Source: Nematostella vectensis (taxonomy: Eukaryota; Cnidaria; Anthozoa; Actiniaria; Edwardsiidae). Taken from it: a stretch of DNA of 64,000 nucleotides. The notes beneath the pieces are model-generated. The model was not told where the DNA came from. It ran no database searches and worked only from the letters and a program-made list of their open reading frames with translations. The stretch covers positions 7,191,459 to 7,255,458 of the forward strand of contig NC_064039.1 of NCBI RefSeq assembly GCF_932526225.1, given 5' to 3'. The number at the start of each line of letters is the position of its first letter. Position 1 is the first letter of the stretch. Below are positions 12,201 through 33,001 of the stretch, piece by piece. The position numbers and the translations under genes were made by a program.

Positions 12201-15200
12201 CATTGATTCTAACGATATTTTTGTTCGAGCAGGTGTGCATTTTTGCGAAACTTTAAAAATATATATTTATATATAAAAAGGTAAATAAAAATGAACAACA
12301 ACAACAATAATAATCATATAAAAAAAAAGAATCCTGGCTTATATGTTATCCACGAAGCAACACGTAAGATATTCATTCGGTGCAGCCTTATATAGAATAG
12401 GTTTATATAAAGTGTCTCATTTAAAGATCCTCAATCATTGATAGACATTTTAATGAATAAAAAAAACTGTTATTATATTTCTACAATATTACCGTCTACG
12501 TTTCGTATTTTGTTGTTGTTTATATTTTAAATGCAGGACACCTCACGTATCGCTTAGATCATATAGCTTACACTCGTGGTCACTTAGCACACTGGGGGTC
12601 CCCAGCTGGTTGGCAAATCTCCTTGCATGTTGATCAAGTGAAATTAGTTTAGAGAAAACAACAGTTCTTTCAGATTTATTTTTCGCACTGACGTTCCTTG
12701 ATGCAAATTAGATTTCCGATTCTAACGAGGGATTTTTTTATTTGAAATGTGGTAGATCAATAAGATCAACAAATCACAGATAAGAATTTTAAATAATCCA
12801 CATAAGAAAAGTGTCGAGTGACGACAAGGAAAATGTTGAGGTGGTTGACTGCGGTTAAATTGAATACCGGATGATAATGCCTTTCTGTTTTCAAAAGAAA
12901 TCAAAGCTATTTCGTGAAAATACACTCATATCTGTTATGACAACAAAACAGATATGAATCTTGTAGCAACCTTAACTTTTTATTTGAACTACAAAACGAA
13001 GAAACCTCCCTTAACGTGAAAAGGACAAGTGCATCGTCAATAATGTGACTTCCATGCTTATAAATTGTTATGATCTATGCGTGCGACTTGGCACGCGTTT
13101 TTCAATGGAAACCATGCAATTCTGTTATTACATTTTGGAATGTATGACATATTTTTCGCCCATCCTTATTTCCCTAGAATATAAAATATTCATCCCTCCA
13201 AGCATTTCCAAAAATAGATCTTGTGGGCTGTGGGTATAAAATGGTCGAGAATTGACATTATTGCTGCATTCGTCAAACCTCGTGCGCGCGGAAGCGCCGT
13301 TTTGCTATCCCTAGGAGTTTATCGTTTTTTAAAAACCCTTCCTTGATCACGCTCTATAATATCTTGATGGTTTTATAAGCAAAGGGAAATGCTTGTCGAG
13401 TACTAGATAAGGACGGTTCGACTTCACAAGCGCCAAGCTGCGCTATTTTACAAGGGCTCACGGGTATTTCTCTAAGACAAGGGTCTTCTTTGAATGAGGG
13501 TATTCTCCGATCTTTGAAAGCTTTTCATGGCAATAACTAAGCTTTCGTGCTCTTGAGTTTGAGAGGAAATAATAAGCCGTGTGTATGATAATCATAAGGA
13601 TGACTAGGCAATCTCTCAACTGGCTTCCCTTACACAGCAATGGGTTCCCAATCAGTTGACGTTTTATAGCACTTTTTCTACATGAATTAAAATGATTATA
13701 ATAAAATTCGGCTTGGACTCGATGTGAAGCCAGCAGAAATGAGTCTCATTTTCAATTATCTTATATTTTCTTTAGTTGCCTGAGGATTACGCCAGTTGTT
13801 AACTACGCTATAAAGTACTAAAATGGCTTCCTGTAATTGATAGGCTCGGCACGTGCGCCTTTCATTGATGATGCAGAGCAGAGGAAAAATGCGTAAAACA
13901 GCGATTCTCCTCGTTACATAGCCCCAGGCTATCGGTTAAGTACAAGTTGCAAATATAAAAAAGAACACATTCTGCTTTTTTTTTTTGCTAATCCGGCCGA
14001 CACGGGTTACCTGGTTTGGTCGATGGATCCCGTAAGAAGTAGCCGGACGCGGAAAACTTTCTGGAACCTTTAATCAAGGATTTGAAAGATCCAAACAACG
14101 CAGCCGATAAGTAGCTTATCAATTCGCGACACGCAGAAGACGCAAGGCCTACTAAAATTCGATCTGTCTTTAACTGTAAACAGACGAAGGAAAACGCCGG
14201 TCAAAGGTTACGACGGCCTTTCATCAGATTAATGTGATTTTACTTTAAGCCATGTGGCTTTTTAAGAGGTCTTTTACATGAATACGATCAGGGTTTGATC
14301 CTTTCGTTTCGACAATGCACGCAGGAGTCAAGGTTGTATTTCAAGCAGAGTTCTACGCGCCATGAAATGTCGAAACTTGAGCTGCAATCTTGCGCGTGCT
14401 ACACCTAGCCTGCGATAAGCCCTGAACTCGCCGCAGTAATCGAGCGATGCAGTTGATAACGCCTGACTACTTTTACCTCAGGTCATAGATATTGTACAGT
14501 GTTTCGTTCAGTGTTATCGCAGCACAAGTAGACGTTATTTGAAATGCAGTTTCATTTTGACGTGGAAGTTTCTTGTCCTGACCCCACAGCTTGAATTGCT
14601 TTTAAATTGTGGGGTCTGAAGTGTGGTCGCCTAATGGAGGGGTCCGAATTGAGACTTCCTAATCAGATGTCACGACGTATTCTCAATCATTGCCAGTAAC
14701 CGCTACATAGACATTGTACTGCTGGTGTGAAACATTTTAGAAGACTGCGTACTCTGAGAACAAGAAAATTAAACGTCTTTAATAGCGGAGATACAATATA
14801 TCAAGATATCCTGTTTTTATCTTTATAATTCAAAAACTCATCACAAAAGATATTCACATTGCTATAACCTGCATACCTTACCAGATATTTTACGGGGCAA
14901 ATTGGATTTCGACTGACCTCACGCAATTCTCTGATTGGTTAACGTCCTCAGAAAGTATCAAAGGCTAACACTACTGATAGCACTTCAATTATATCATTCA
15001 AAAAGGAAGTTGTACATTGTTTGTGGAGTCTAGTGTCTGGCTGATCGTCTTCTAATGGAGTCAAAAGCAGCGTGTCGCATTTTATTATCTGCTACCGAAA
15101 ACTCCACTCCCAGGAGCGTTTGACAGATAATGAAGTGATTGTGAGCTTCCTTGATACCACGTAAATTCAATCATTACTCTTGATAATTATGTTTTCCTAG

Positions 15201-15907
15201 TCTGGGAAATTTTTCGAGAATTTCAAGAATGTAACTCTACGTCAGAAGGAAAACGTAATGACTCTTTCCTTTGGCTCTTGTACTTTCAGTTTCGAATTCA
15301 TATGAAATATAAATAACAGTGTATGGTTATCTTGTAATCATACGCCCTCTGTTCCTCCCCTTCGTTAACCCTTTCATGTCCATGCCTCACTCAAGACACG
15401 CCTGGGGCCGCTATCAAAGCTATCATTTTTTGAGTTTGGACAATGCGCACTGAAGGCATTCATTTCTGTTCACGGTGTTTACTACTGATGAGGGGATTGC
15501 AATAAGCGCTTTACCCAGATCGCGTGTCAGAACCGGCTTGTTTGCATTACACAGGTAATCTAATTCTCTTACCTGTAACTCTGCATACAAAGAAACTTCA
15601 TCCCCAAAAGTAAACAGCTCTGAGCACCGAACAGCTAACAGGGAGAAAGGTACCTGCGCTGCGCACGATGGGAATTTGTCTGAGATAAAAAAGGCGCAGT
15701 CTGCACTGCGCAAGCTACTCTATTTATGGGGAAGCTGTGGTTTAATAAGCCGCCCTAGGGCATGGTGCTACACGGTCCACCTGCGTTTTTTCGGAAAGAG
15801 TTGAATAAATCAAGAGATTATCGCGTGCCCACCTCTCGGCTCTTATTGGATGACTTGGGTTGTTGTGTTGGTCTAGGTCTAAAGTCTGGAGAGCGCACCT
15901 GGACATT

Positions 15908-16034
15908 ACCTGACTCGTACCCAGGCGCTTACTAGCGGAACCTGACTGAGCGCACAGGGAGCGCGCAGCTCAACCTGACTCGTACCCAGGTGCTTACAAG
16001 CGTCACCTGACTAAGCGTACAGGGAGCGCGCAGC
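15908..16034. repeat. 65-bp tandem duplication
   Basis: Two adjacent copies start at 15908 and 15973, each beginning ACCTGACTCGTACCCAGG and ending in GGGAGCGCGCAGC, with a few substitutions. Confidence 0.8.
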
Positions 16035-16533
16035 GGTGCTTTCCCGTTCACCCTTCCCTTGGTCCTTCGCGCCAGCCCTAAACCTTCCCATGGCTCATTG
16101 CGCTCCTCAGTCTCCGCGCACGGCAGTGATATTTTTCACTTGTTTTTACTGACTTGGAACGTATGGTTACGAGGCCGGGGCATTACGCGGTTCCCTAACA
16201 GGGAACGCAACGGCGCGTATAATGAGTTAGCTGAGACGCAGACAACGCAAATGTAGATAAAACGCGAATGTGCTTCTTTATTCAATCTTGAACTAAAGGG
16301 AGATGCAATTGCTTAATTTGCCGTGATTTGCGGCGTGCGTGCGTGTTGACATTGTTTCGTTCGTGCATGTGTCATGTGAGCGTTGTGATATTGAACATAA
16401 ACATGTCTTGCTACCGCAACATGTCTTACAACCTTAACCTTGAAGATAGCGGTCAAAGCGGTAGAAAGAATGCTCAAGGGCACAAACTCTTCATTAGGAA
16501 GAACCGCTTTTGATAGAAGATACTTCGAGAGTG

Positions 16534-16640
16534 GTGCGATAGCTCGGTGGTACGGCTTCGCTTCTCAAGCTTCTCAAGAGGACCAGGGTACGGACCCAGG
16601 TCAGGTTAACTTGGAATTTTCTCAGAGGTGTAAAAACCTG
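16534..16640 (+). repeat. Possible tRNA-derived SINE head
   Basis: GATAGCTCGGTGGTACGG at about 16538 fits a pol III A box (TRGYnnARYGG). The expected B box is degenerate (GGGTACGGACCC), so no functional tRNA is predicted. It may be a decayed tRNA-derived SINE or chance. Confidence 0.25.
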
Positions 16641-19020
16641 GCCCTGTACATTGGGGACTGTGTCTCGGCTCGGATGTGGCTCGGATGATCACGTTAAATG
16701 GCTGTAGGTCTCCTCTCTCAAAACCTAGCTAACCAACCTGTTATTGTGGGACGTTGAACAAGCACTGAAGAAGGCAGAGCCCATCTTCAGTGTCTGAACT
16801 TGGCCGATAAACAAAAGGGGCATTAATATACTAACACTCCCCTCCATGTAAACTGCGTGGTAGCACATTAAGCCTTGAGTAGCAGTCCGAATAAGACCCC
16901 GTGTAATGTTAATCCAGAGTAATTCAGCCTATAGCTGCAATTCTGGATAAATTCGGACCAGTTTCCTTTACTTTACTTTCCTCGAGCAATGGCGCAAAGC
17001 TTCTATCACAGAAGGACCACCGACGAATTGGATTCTAAATCCTTTACAATCTAATTGTCGTAAAGCAGACATCTCTGAATTAAAAAAACGTGTCTTTTTT
17101 TTTTAGTTCCGCAGTTTTGGTTTTCGCCTTCAACTATGGCAACATATCTGTTTACTAAGGAAATAAAACCTCCCGTGGGAGTACGGGAGTATTTTTCCGT
17201 AAGCTGGCCACTTATAAGGGCTTGCCGATGTGAGTGACCTTCCACTAGCATCAACCGCAATTGAGACCGCAATTCCTTCACAGCCCTAGTTCGCCCGTAG
17301 TATATAGTCTTCGTAGTATATAGTCTTCGATCGCCTCTTATGATGCTCTAAAACCTATAGCGCGATGTATTGTTTGACGTTACCTGGTTACCTTTTCTAA
17401 TGCACTTCCACTTTTGTCGGGGAAGAGGGGGGGGGGGGGGGCACGTTAGCTAGCAAAACCCCTAAGGGCTCTTAAGTGAACGACTGAGTAGCTTTTTAAC
17501 TAATACATCACCTCCGAGTGTCAGAAGCACGACACAGGTAATCCGCATCTTTTTATGAAGATAGGTACAAAAAGTGATAGAAATAGTTTACTACTTGAGG
17601 AATAGCGTCGGCGATTGAGAGACAACACTTTTCGCGAATAACCTCGTCTTTGTTTCAAAGATGCAAAAATGCGGCAATTATTCCTAACCTTTAAAAGTCT
17701 GAATATTATAAACGGATTCCCAGATTGTCTCGCACCATGAAACATACACTTATTGTGGCGAGTGCCACAAAGTCTCTTTAATAATTGATCCATGCTTATT
17801 TCACCATGTGTCAATCTATCACACCGATGTATGCTATGAACACTTTGTCAACAGAAAATAAGGGGCAATAATGCTAATAATGCTCTAATGGTGTGACGCG
17901 AACAAATAGCGTAAGCTGCTCCTTTTCCTTCTATCTACCGCACAACCCCTCCCCCCCCCCCCCCCCCCCCACGAGGGCTAGTTTCAACGGCTACAAGCCA
18001 CGAAGAATGACATCTATATAAGTGCTTTTATTTTTGTCTTAAAGTCATGGATTAACTTATATATGTTAAACTTTTTAAATGATTATAACCTAATGATTGT
18101 CTACCTGTAAACGTTTTGTTTGGGCGGGTACTGCGTGCGTTTGTTGAATAAGAATTTCGCAATGACAGAGTCAAAACGTTTAGAAAGCTATTGTGTAGAT
18201 TAATCTAGTCAATGAAACTGCAGAAATCTAAGTTTATACGTGAAATTTCTATTGGAAAGGAGGCAGGTGTAGAGCTATTGTTTTAAAACAATATGGCACG
18301 TGGCCCCCGTACTTTGTTTAATCGACCACGTGTTCAAAAGGGCGGGAAATTCTTTTTGTCTTTTGATCGTTTTAGTTCTAGCCAATTAAATTAGTTATAA
18401 TTAAACTTTTGAAGAATCTCAGGAATGCAAACTTGCTTTTTAGGGAATTTTTGATAAGGAATACTGAAAGTACTGAATGAGACTTCTGTGGTAAAATGTT
18501 AATAAATATTAATGGTTACGAGTATCTTTTTCTACTCTTGTCAGATTCAATTGTACATTTTTTGTACAACATCATTTCTGCTGTACTTCAGCCAGGCCGA
18601 CTCTATTGAATGCTTTGAAGTTATTTGTTTAACACCTGTCACTCGTACATGACTTAATTATCATTGGTCACAATTCAGAGCTGAGAATATCGATGATTGT
18701 ATTAAAGTATTATAATTTGTGGTCTTTTGCCGGCACTGATTGTCATTTCAAGTATTATACTTTTTAATGATTTTCCATCGCTTTGCGAACGTGCGTATTA
18801 AAGAATAGATTTTTCTAAAACTCATTTACAAAAATCGAACTCTTTGATAATTTTTAATGTTAAGATTTGAACTCCAATTGTGAATGATGATTTCCCTGAC
18901 TATCCCTATTCCTACGCGTCTGACAGCCCCTCTATTAACTGAATCATTGTAGGCTGTAGGGGACTATATTGCAATTAGGCGTGCCCGAGTTCGATTCCTG
19001 ACCGTTGGCTCTCGATCCTT

Positions 19021-19370
19021 CATCGACTAAAGCCCCGTGCAATAGCGCCATCGACTAAAGCCCCGTGCAATAGCGCCATCGACTAAAGCCCCGTGCAATA
19101 GCGCCATCGACTAAAGCCCCGTGCAATAGCGCCATCGACTAAAGCCCCGTGCAATAGCGCCATCGACTAAAGCCCCGTGCAATAGCGCCATCGACTAAAG
19201 CCCCGTGCAATAGCGCCATCGACTAAAGCCCCGTGCAATAGCGCTATCGACTAAAGCCCCGTGCAATAGCGCCATCGACTAAAGCCCCGTGCAATAGCGC
19301 CATCGACTAAAGCCCCGTGCAATAGCGCCATCGACTAAAGCCCCGTGCAATAGCGCCATCGACTAAAGCG
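19021..19370. repeat. 28-bp tandem array, 12 copies
   Basis: Twelve perfect or near-perfect copies of a 28-bp unit (CATCGACTAAAGCCCCGTGC followed by AATAGCGC) run from 19021 to 19356, followed by a partial unit. One unit carries a single C-to-T change. There are no spacers, so this is a minisatellite and not CRISPR. No open frame crosses it. Confidence 0.97.
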
Positions 19371-21435
19371 CCAAAGCGCCAAAGTCATCTAGCATCTAGC
19401 ATTGCTGCTAGATCAGAAACGCTCGCTTAACTAAAAAAAATATATATATATCAACTGTCGCTTAGTGTGTAATTAAAGAAAAGATCCATACCACAGGAAA
19501 ATGGAGTGGGGAGGGGGGGGGGAGGTTGCATATCAAACATATTCCCCACGGCTTGTGTCCTTCGTTTGTTTTGCCTTATATGGACATTGATGCCCATATT
19601 TAGAAGAGTTTTAAGTTTCCCGCTTTCTGATCTCCAGAAAACCTGGTGAAAAATGCTGATTCCTGTCAATTTGAGACTCGCGGCAAGAATTTGTCAAGAA
19701 AAACTTGATTGCTTGGTAAAATCTTGATCTTGTTAATCTCGAAAAGCCATTAGACCCAGGCCTCCAAGAGATTTACCGAGCAGGTCCGAAGGTCACCCAA
19801 ATATTGATATGTCAGGGACCTGACTGATCGTCAATAGAATGTCGTACTGGATGTTACCATTTAATCGATAATTCCGGGATGAGATCCCAGTTTTTCCGGA
19901 ATGCCATAATGGTAAGAAAAAGGTTCCTAAATTCAAGAATTCCAGGGTTACCGAAATCTGTCTATGAAAACGTTTGAAATTGGCTTAACCATCCGAGATT
20001 AAATGGTTCGAAATTTATGGAAATTGACATTTGGTATTGTGAGGTAGCTGTCCTCTTAAAAAGCAGAAAAGAGCTTGAAAATTTTACTTGTTTTTTACAA
20101 TAGTAATTTGTTAGCAATGGCGCTTTCGTACAATGTTAATTTTATGCGTAAAGGTTGAAGTTATATGAAAACAACTGATTAAATTATTGATAAGTGCATA
20201 TTTGTTAGATTCGACAAACAAAAAAGACAGAGCCCAAGAGATGTCAAAATGAGGAGGTCTAAGATTCAACTCTCTCCTAGTGTACTCTGCAAAGCAGCAA
20301 ACTCGATCACGGTACGCGTGTGTATATATAGGGTTTTTTTTTTCTACAAGAGATCGAATCTGGATGCCTTTTCTTAGGGAGCATGGTAAAACATACACAT
20401 TTTTGGTCAACAAAACTTAAAATATGCATTGAAAGTTTCTGGGGTTTTTTATACTTACCACTTACACACGATGGTTTTATCCACTGATTAATATAAAACA
20501 CCTTAGTTGTCGAACACTGTTAGCGTTAACAATTACATTTAGGGATCTAGAAATATCTCTGCAATGACAATCAAAGATGTTTTGGGGTCAGTGAAGTTTC
20601 AAAAAGTGTTTTAAAAAACCGAAATTACTAAAAAAAAGAATAAAGAGTAGGAAAATTAGACGTTCTTATACAATTATAGAAGAGGGTACGGATGGTTTAT
20701 CATCTTGTGGAACTAAAACGGTCGGCAGGTGCAAAGAAGAATCGTAACTCCTCTATCTTTTTAGTAACATTTGCTTTCAACGAGAAGATACGCGCGAGGC
20801 AGTGTGACCAAGAAAACGAATATTTACTACTTTTGCAAAATGATTTGAGGTTTTTGGGGAAAAACAATGATTTCATCGATTTTTGCCGTGAATAAAAAAA
20901 AATAGAAGCAAAAAACAAATAAAGAAATAAACCTGTGTCCGTGCTTCGTTTTAAACCCTTTATTTTATTTGTTTTGACAAAGAAGAAGATCAAATATTAT
21001 AAAAAAAAGAACCTAGGGCAAAAAGGAGACTTTACAAGAGATCCTTCGCTTTAATCCCTTGTAAAGAGGATTGCATCAGTCCAGCTCATGATGTCACGTG
21101 ATAGATTCCTTTCCGCGAGGGGAAAACAAAGAGGCGCACTTTTTTATTTTCTTAATGTTCCTGTATTGTGCCTTCCAATCTTACGTAGCCTGCAAGGCTC
21201 TACAGGTGGGAATTGAAGGTGGGAATTAAATTGGATATCGGTATTCCATTGACACTCGTTTTAGATATTTCCAGAAGATTTGTGTAGCTTGTTGCATCAG
21301 TGCAATGACGCTAGTGTTGGTATTCAAATCCATTTCTTGTCTTTTGTTCCACTTGGCGGCCCTTTGTGGTGAAGATTGCAACCTCGGGGGCCCAGGGTAG
21401 GTTTGCATATACACTCATTCGTAAATAAGTGGTTT
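19371..21435. other. Non-coding stretch upstream of the LamG-D8C-PAN gene
   Basis: No exon recognised. It contains a short poly-G run near 19511 and AT-rich sequence. It may hold the promoter and 5' UTR of the gene to the right. Confidence 0.4.
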
Positions 21436-31011
<9,576 letters not shown>

Positions 31012-31241
31012 AATCCCTTAAAAATGCAAGGTAAGAAGTGATGTGTAGTTTGCAGGGGGGGGGAGGGGTAAAGATCTCTCCAAGACAATGCAGTTACGTA
31101 GCTAGGGGTGCTCCGTTCCCCTATCCGCCGGCCGCCAAAAATGTTTTTTTCCCATTATTCTAAACACGAGACATCCGCATCTGTGCACCTCTCAGCAAAG
31201 TCCGCCCCTGTGATGCGTCATTTGATGAAATTTACCGGCCC

Positions 31242-31455
31242 AGAAACGGCCATAAAGTTGCCAAATAGCGACCCAGACACGGCCATAAAGTTGCCAAATA
31301 GCGACCCAGACATAAAGTTGCCAAATAGCGACCTAGACACGGCCATAAAGTTGCCAAATAGCGACCCAGACACGGCCATAAAGTTGCCAAATAGCGACCC
31401 AGACACGGCCATAAAGTTGCCAAATAGCGACCCAGGCGCGCCCATAAAGTTGCCA
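31242..31455. repeat. 33-bp tandem array, 7 copies
   Basis: The unit is ACACGGCCATAAAGTTGCCA plus AATAGCGACCCAG; one unit is shortened by 6 bp. The multiple-of-three period keeps frames open on both strands, but it lies beyond the stop codon of the LamG gene and I do not call it coding. Confidence 0.93.
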
Positions 31456-31838
31456 ATTCAGAGTAATTCTGACTGCGCTGCATTTCTGAATAAATCGACC
31501 TACCCATATATGTTTCCTTTCCTTTCAGCTAAATTCGTCAATTTGCTTGCATGGAGCCATGAAGGATAGACGAATGGAGTACTTAATCTTTGCATGCGCG
31601 CAATCATTATCTGGTCATGCCGGTCACCAGGCGCTAAAGTTTCCTTGCGCACAAAATAAGCGAATCGAATAGATCACGTGACTTTTGGGGCGGCAAAATA
31701 AAATAACAACAAAAAGCAACATATTCAGAACTCGTTTTCATTCAAAGATTTTATATTTTCGTCGTTCTCTATCGTGACGGCCGAATTCATTTTTGAGTTT
31801 ATTTTGGCTTGCCGCTCAAAAAGTCGCGTTATAGTATA

Positions 31839-31964
31839 GGGCCGGTTTCCTAGAAAGCAGGTTAACGCTAACCCAGAGATAAATAAGGTTGTTATCCAAT
31901 CAAATGTCTCGATAACCATATTTATCCGTGAATAAGCGCTAAACTGCTTTCTAGGAACCGGGCC
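31839..31964. mobile_element. MITE family 3, copy 2 (fold-back)
   Basis: GGGCCGGTTTCCTAGAAAGC at the left pairs with GCTTTCTAGGAACCGGGCCC at the right. It is related to 24879-25008 and has no coding capacity. Confidence 0.85.
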
Positions 31965-32097
31965 CAGGTCGCCAATCCTTTCGGCAAACACTTCGTGAGG
32001 GAGAGAACAAAGGACTCATAAACAACAAATCGAGTTTAGTCTGAAATGGTTTGGTGATCTAGTCTTCTTTGTCACTAAAATTTAAAAATGTAAAAAT

Positions 32098-32657
32098 CTT
32101 TGGGGGGAGGGGCGAAATCCGAAAAAGAGGAAACAATTTTTCGTAGGAGGGGGGGGGGGGGGGGGTAGTGAGTTTTCTGATAAAAAAAAACCGACAGAAC
32201 AAAATCTCTAGGGGACGTTTATTATCGGATTTGAATACAAAAAGGTCTGACTTAAAGGGGCAGTCGCACGTTCGTTTCAAAGTGAAAATACACCGTGGAA
32301 TCGTCATTTCCTGAGAGCGAAATAGACGGCTGAAAGATTATGTAGACGTGAAATACGATTGCATCGCGCCGAATATTCTCACAAGAATACAATCAAACAG
32401 CTTTTAGATAGTGTCCAGTAGTTTTTCTTTGTGCTGGATTGGTAACGGTAGCATTCTTGAAAAATACTGCTCCCGGTGCGACTGCCCCTTTAAAGATTAA
32501 TGACATACCAAAGTTATATTTTATGCCTTTTTATCTATTTCGCTTATGCGTCTACAAATAGCACGTGGATTGCGAACCGAAAGTGGACTTTCGGCCGTTG
32601 TGGAGGGGAAGGGGGATGCGTTCGCACCCCCTGCAACCAACCTGGGTACGGGCTTGT
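32098..32657. mobile_element. MITE family 2 copy interrupted by another MITE
   Basis: The left part has the poly-G run (32147-32165) and GGACGTTTATTATCGGATTT. The right part has ATAGCACGTGGATTGCGAAC and ends CCTGGGTACGGGCTTG. The two parts match the ends of 21635-21940 and are separated by the TTAA-flanked insert at 32252-32493. The far left terminus is lost. Confidence 0.8.
32252..32493. mobile_element. TTAA-flanked MITE (piggyBac-like), nested
   Basis: TTAAAGGGGCAGTCGCAC at the left and GTGCGACTGCCCCTTTAA at the right are perfect 18-bp inverted ends. TTAA on both sides is the piggyBac target signature. Interior non-coding. Confidence 0.85.
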
Positions 32658-33001
32658 ACAAAAATCAAGTGATTTATTGTAAAGCCCTTACCTTTATTTC
32701 ATAACACATTCAGCGTAGAAGCATGTGGTTCACATTTAAATCTTTCAAATAAAGTTCAGATTGGACAAACTTGCTGGATTGTTTCAATTGCCAGAGGGTG
32801 CACCCTCTATGAGGGAATTTCATTCACACATCCATAGAATTGCCTGTTGTGCCTTGATTATTGCCCATTATTACCAGATGACCAAGGTGTGTTACCGGCA
32901 CAGGGTGTCAGTTCTAGTCAGGGTAACAAGGGCATGGTGGGTATAGAGTCTCATTATGTTGGTGTTAATTGGGGGTGGCAGGACAAGTATCAATGTCATA
33001 T

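Larger units (their letters stand above)
9276..19020. other. Long gene-free region
   Basis: About 10 kb without a supportable gene. The longest open frames (9830-10252 and 15423-15713, minus strand) show no family signature and no splice context. Poly-G (about 17428) and poly-C (about 17949) runs and a 17-bp duplication near 17297-17330 are present. A distal enhancer or an unrecognised non-coding transcript cannot be excluded. Confidence 0.45.

Noticed and set aside
15423..15713. 96-codon minus-strand frame with a clean stop
   Set aside because: No family signature. Kept out as unsupported, though it would be worth checking against transcripts.
18980..19010. tRNA T-arm-like GAGTTCGATTCC
   Set aside because: Stem bases do not pair and no acceptor or D arm can be drawn.
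19021..19370. CRISPR-like array of 28-bp repeats
   Set aside because: Repeats are directly adjacent with no spacers, and the genome is animal.
31108..31569. Frame with TAIKLPNSDPD repeats
   Set aside because: A 33-bp minisatellite beyond the stop codon of the LamG gene, equally open on the other strand.
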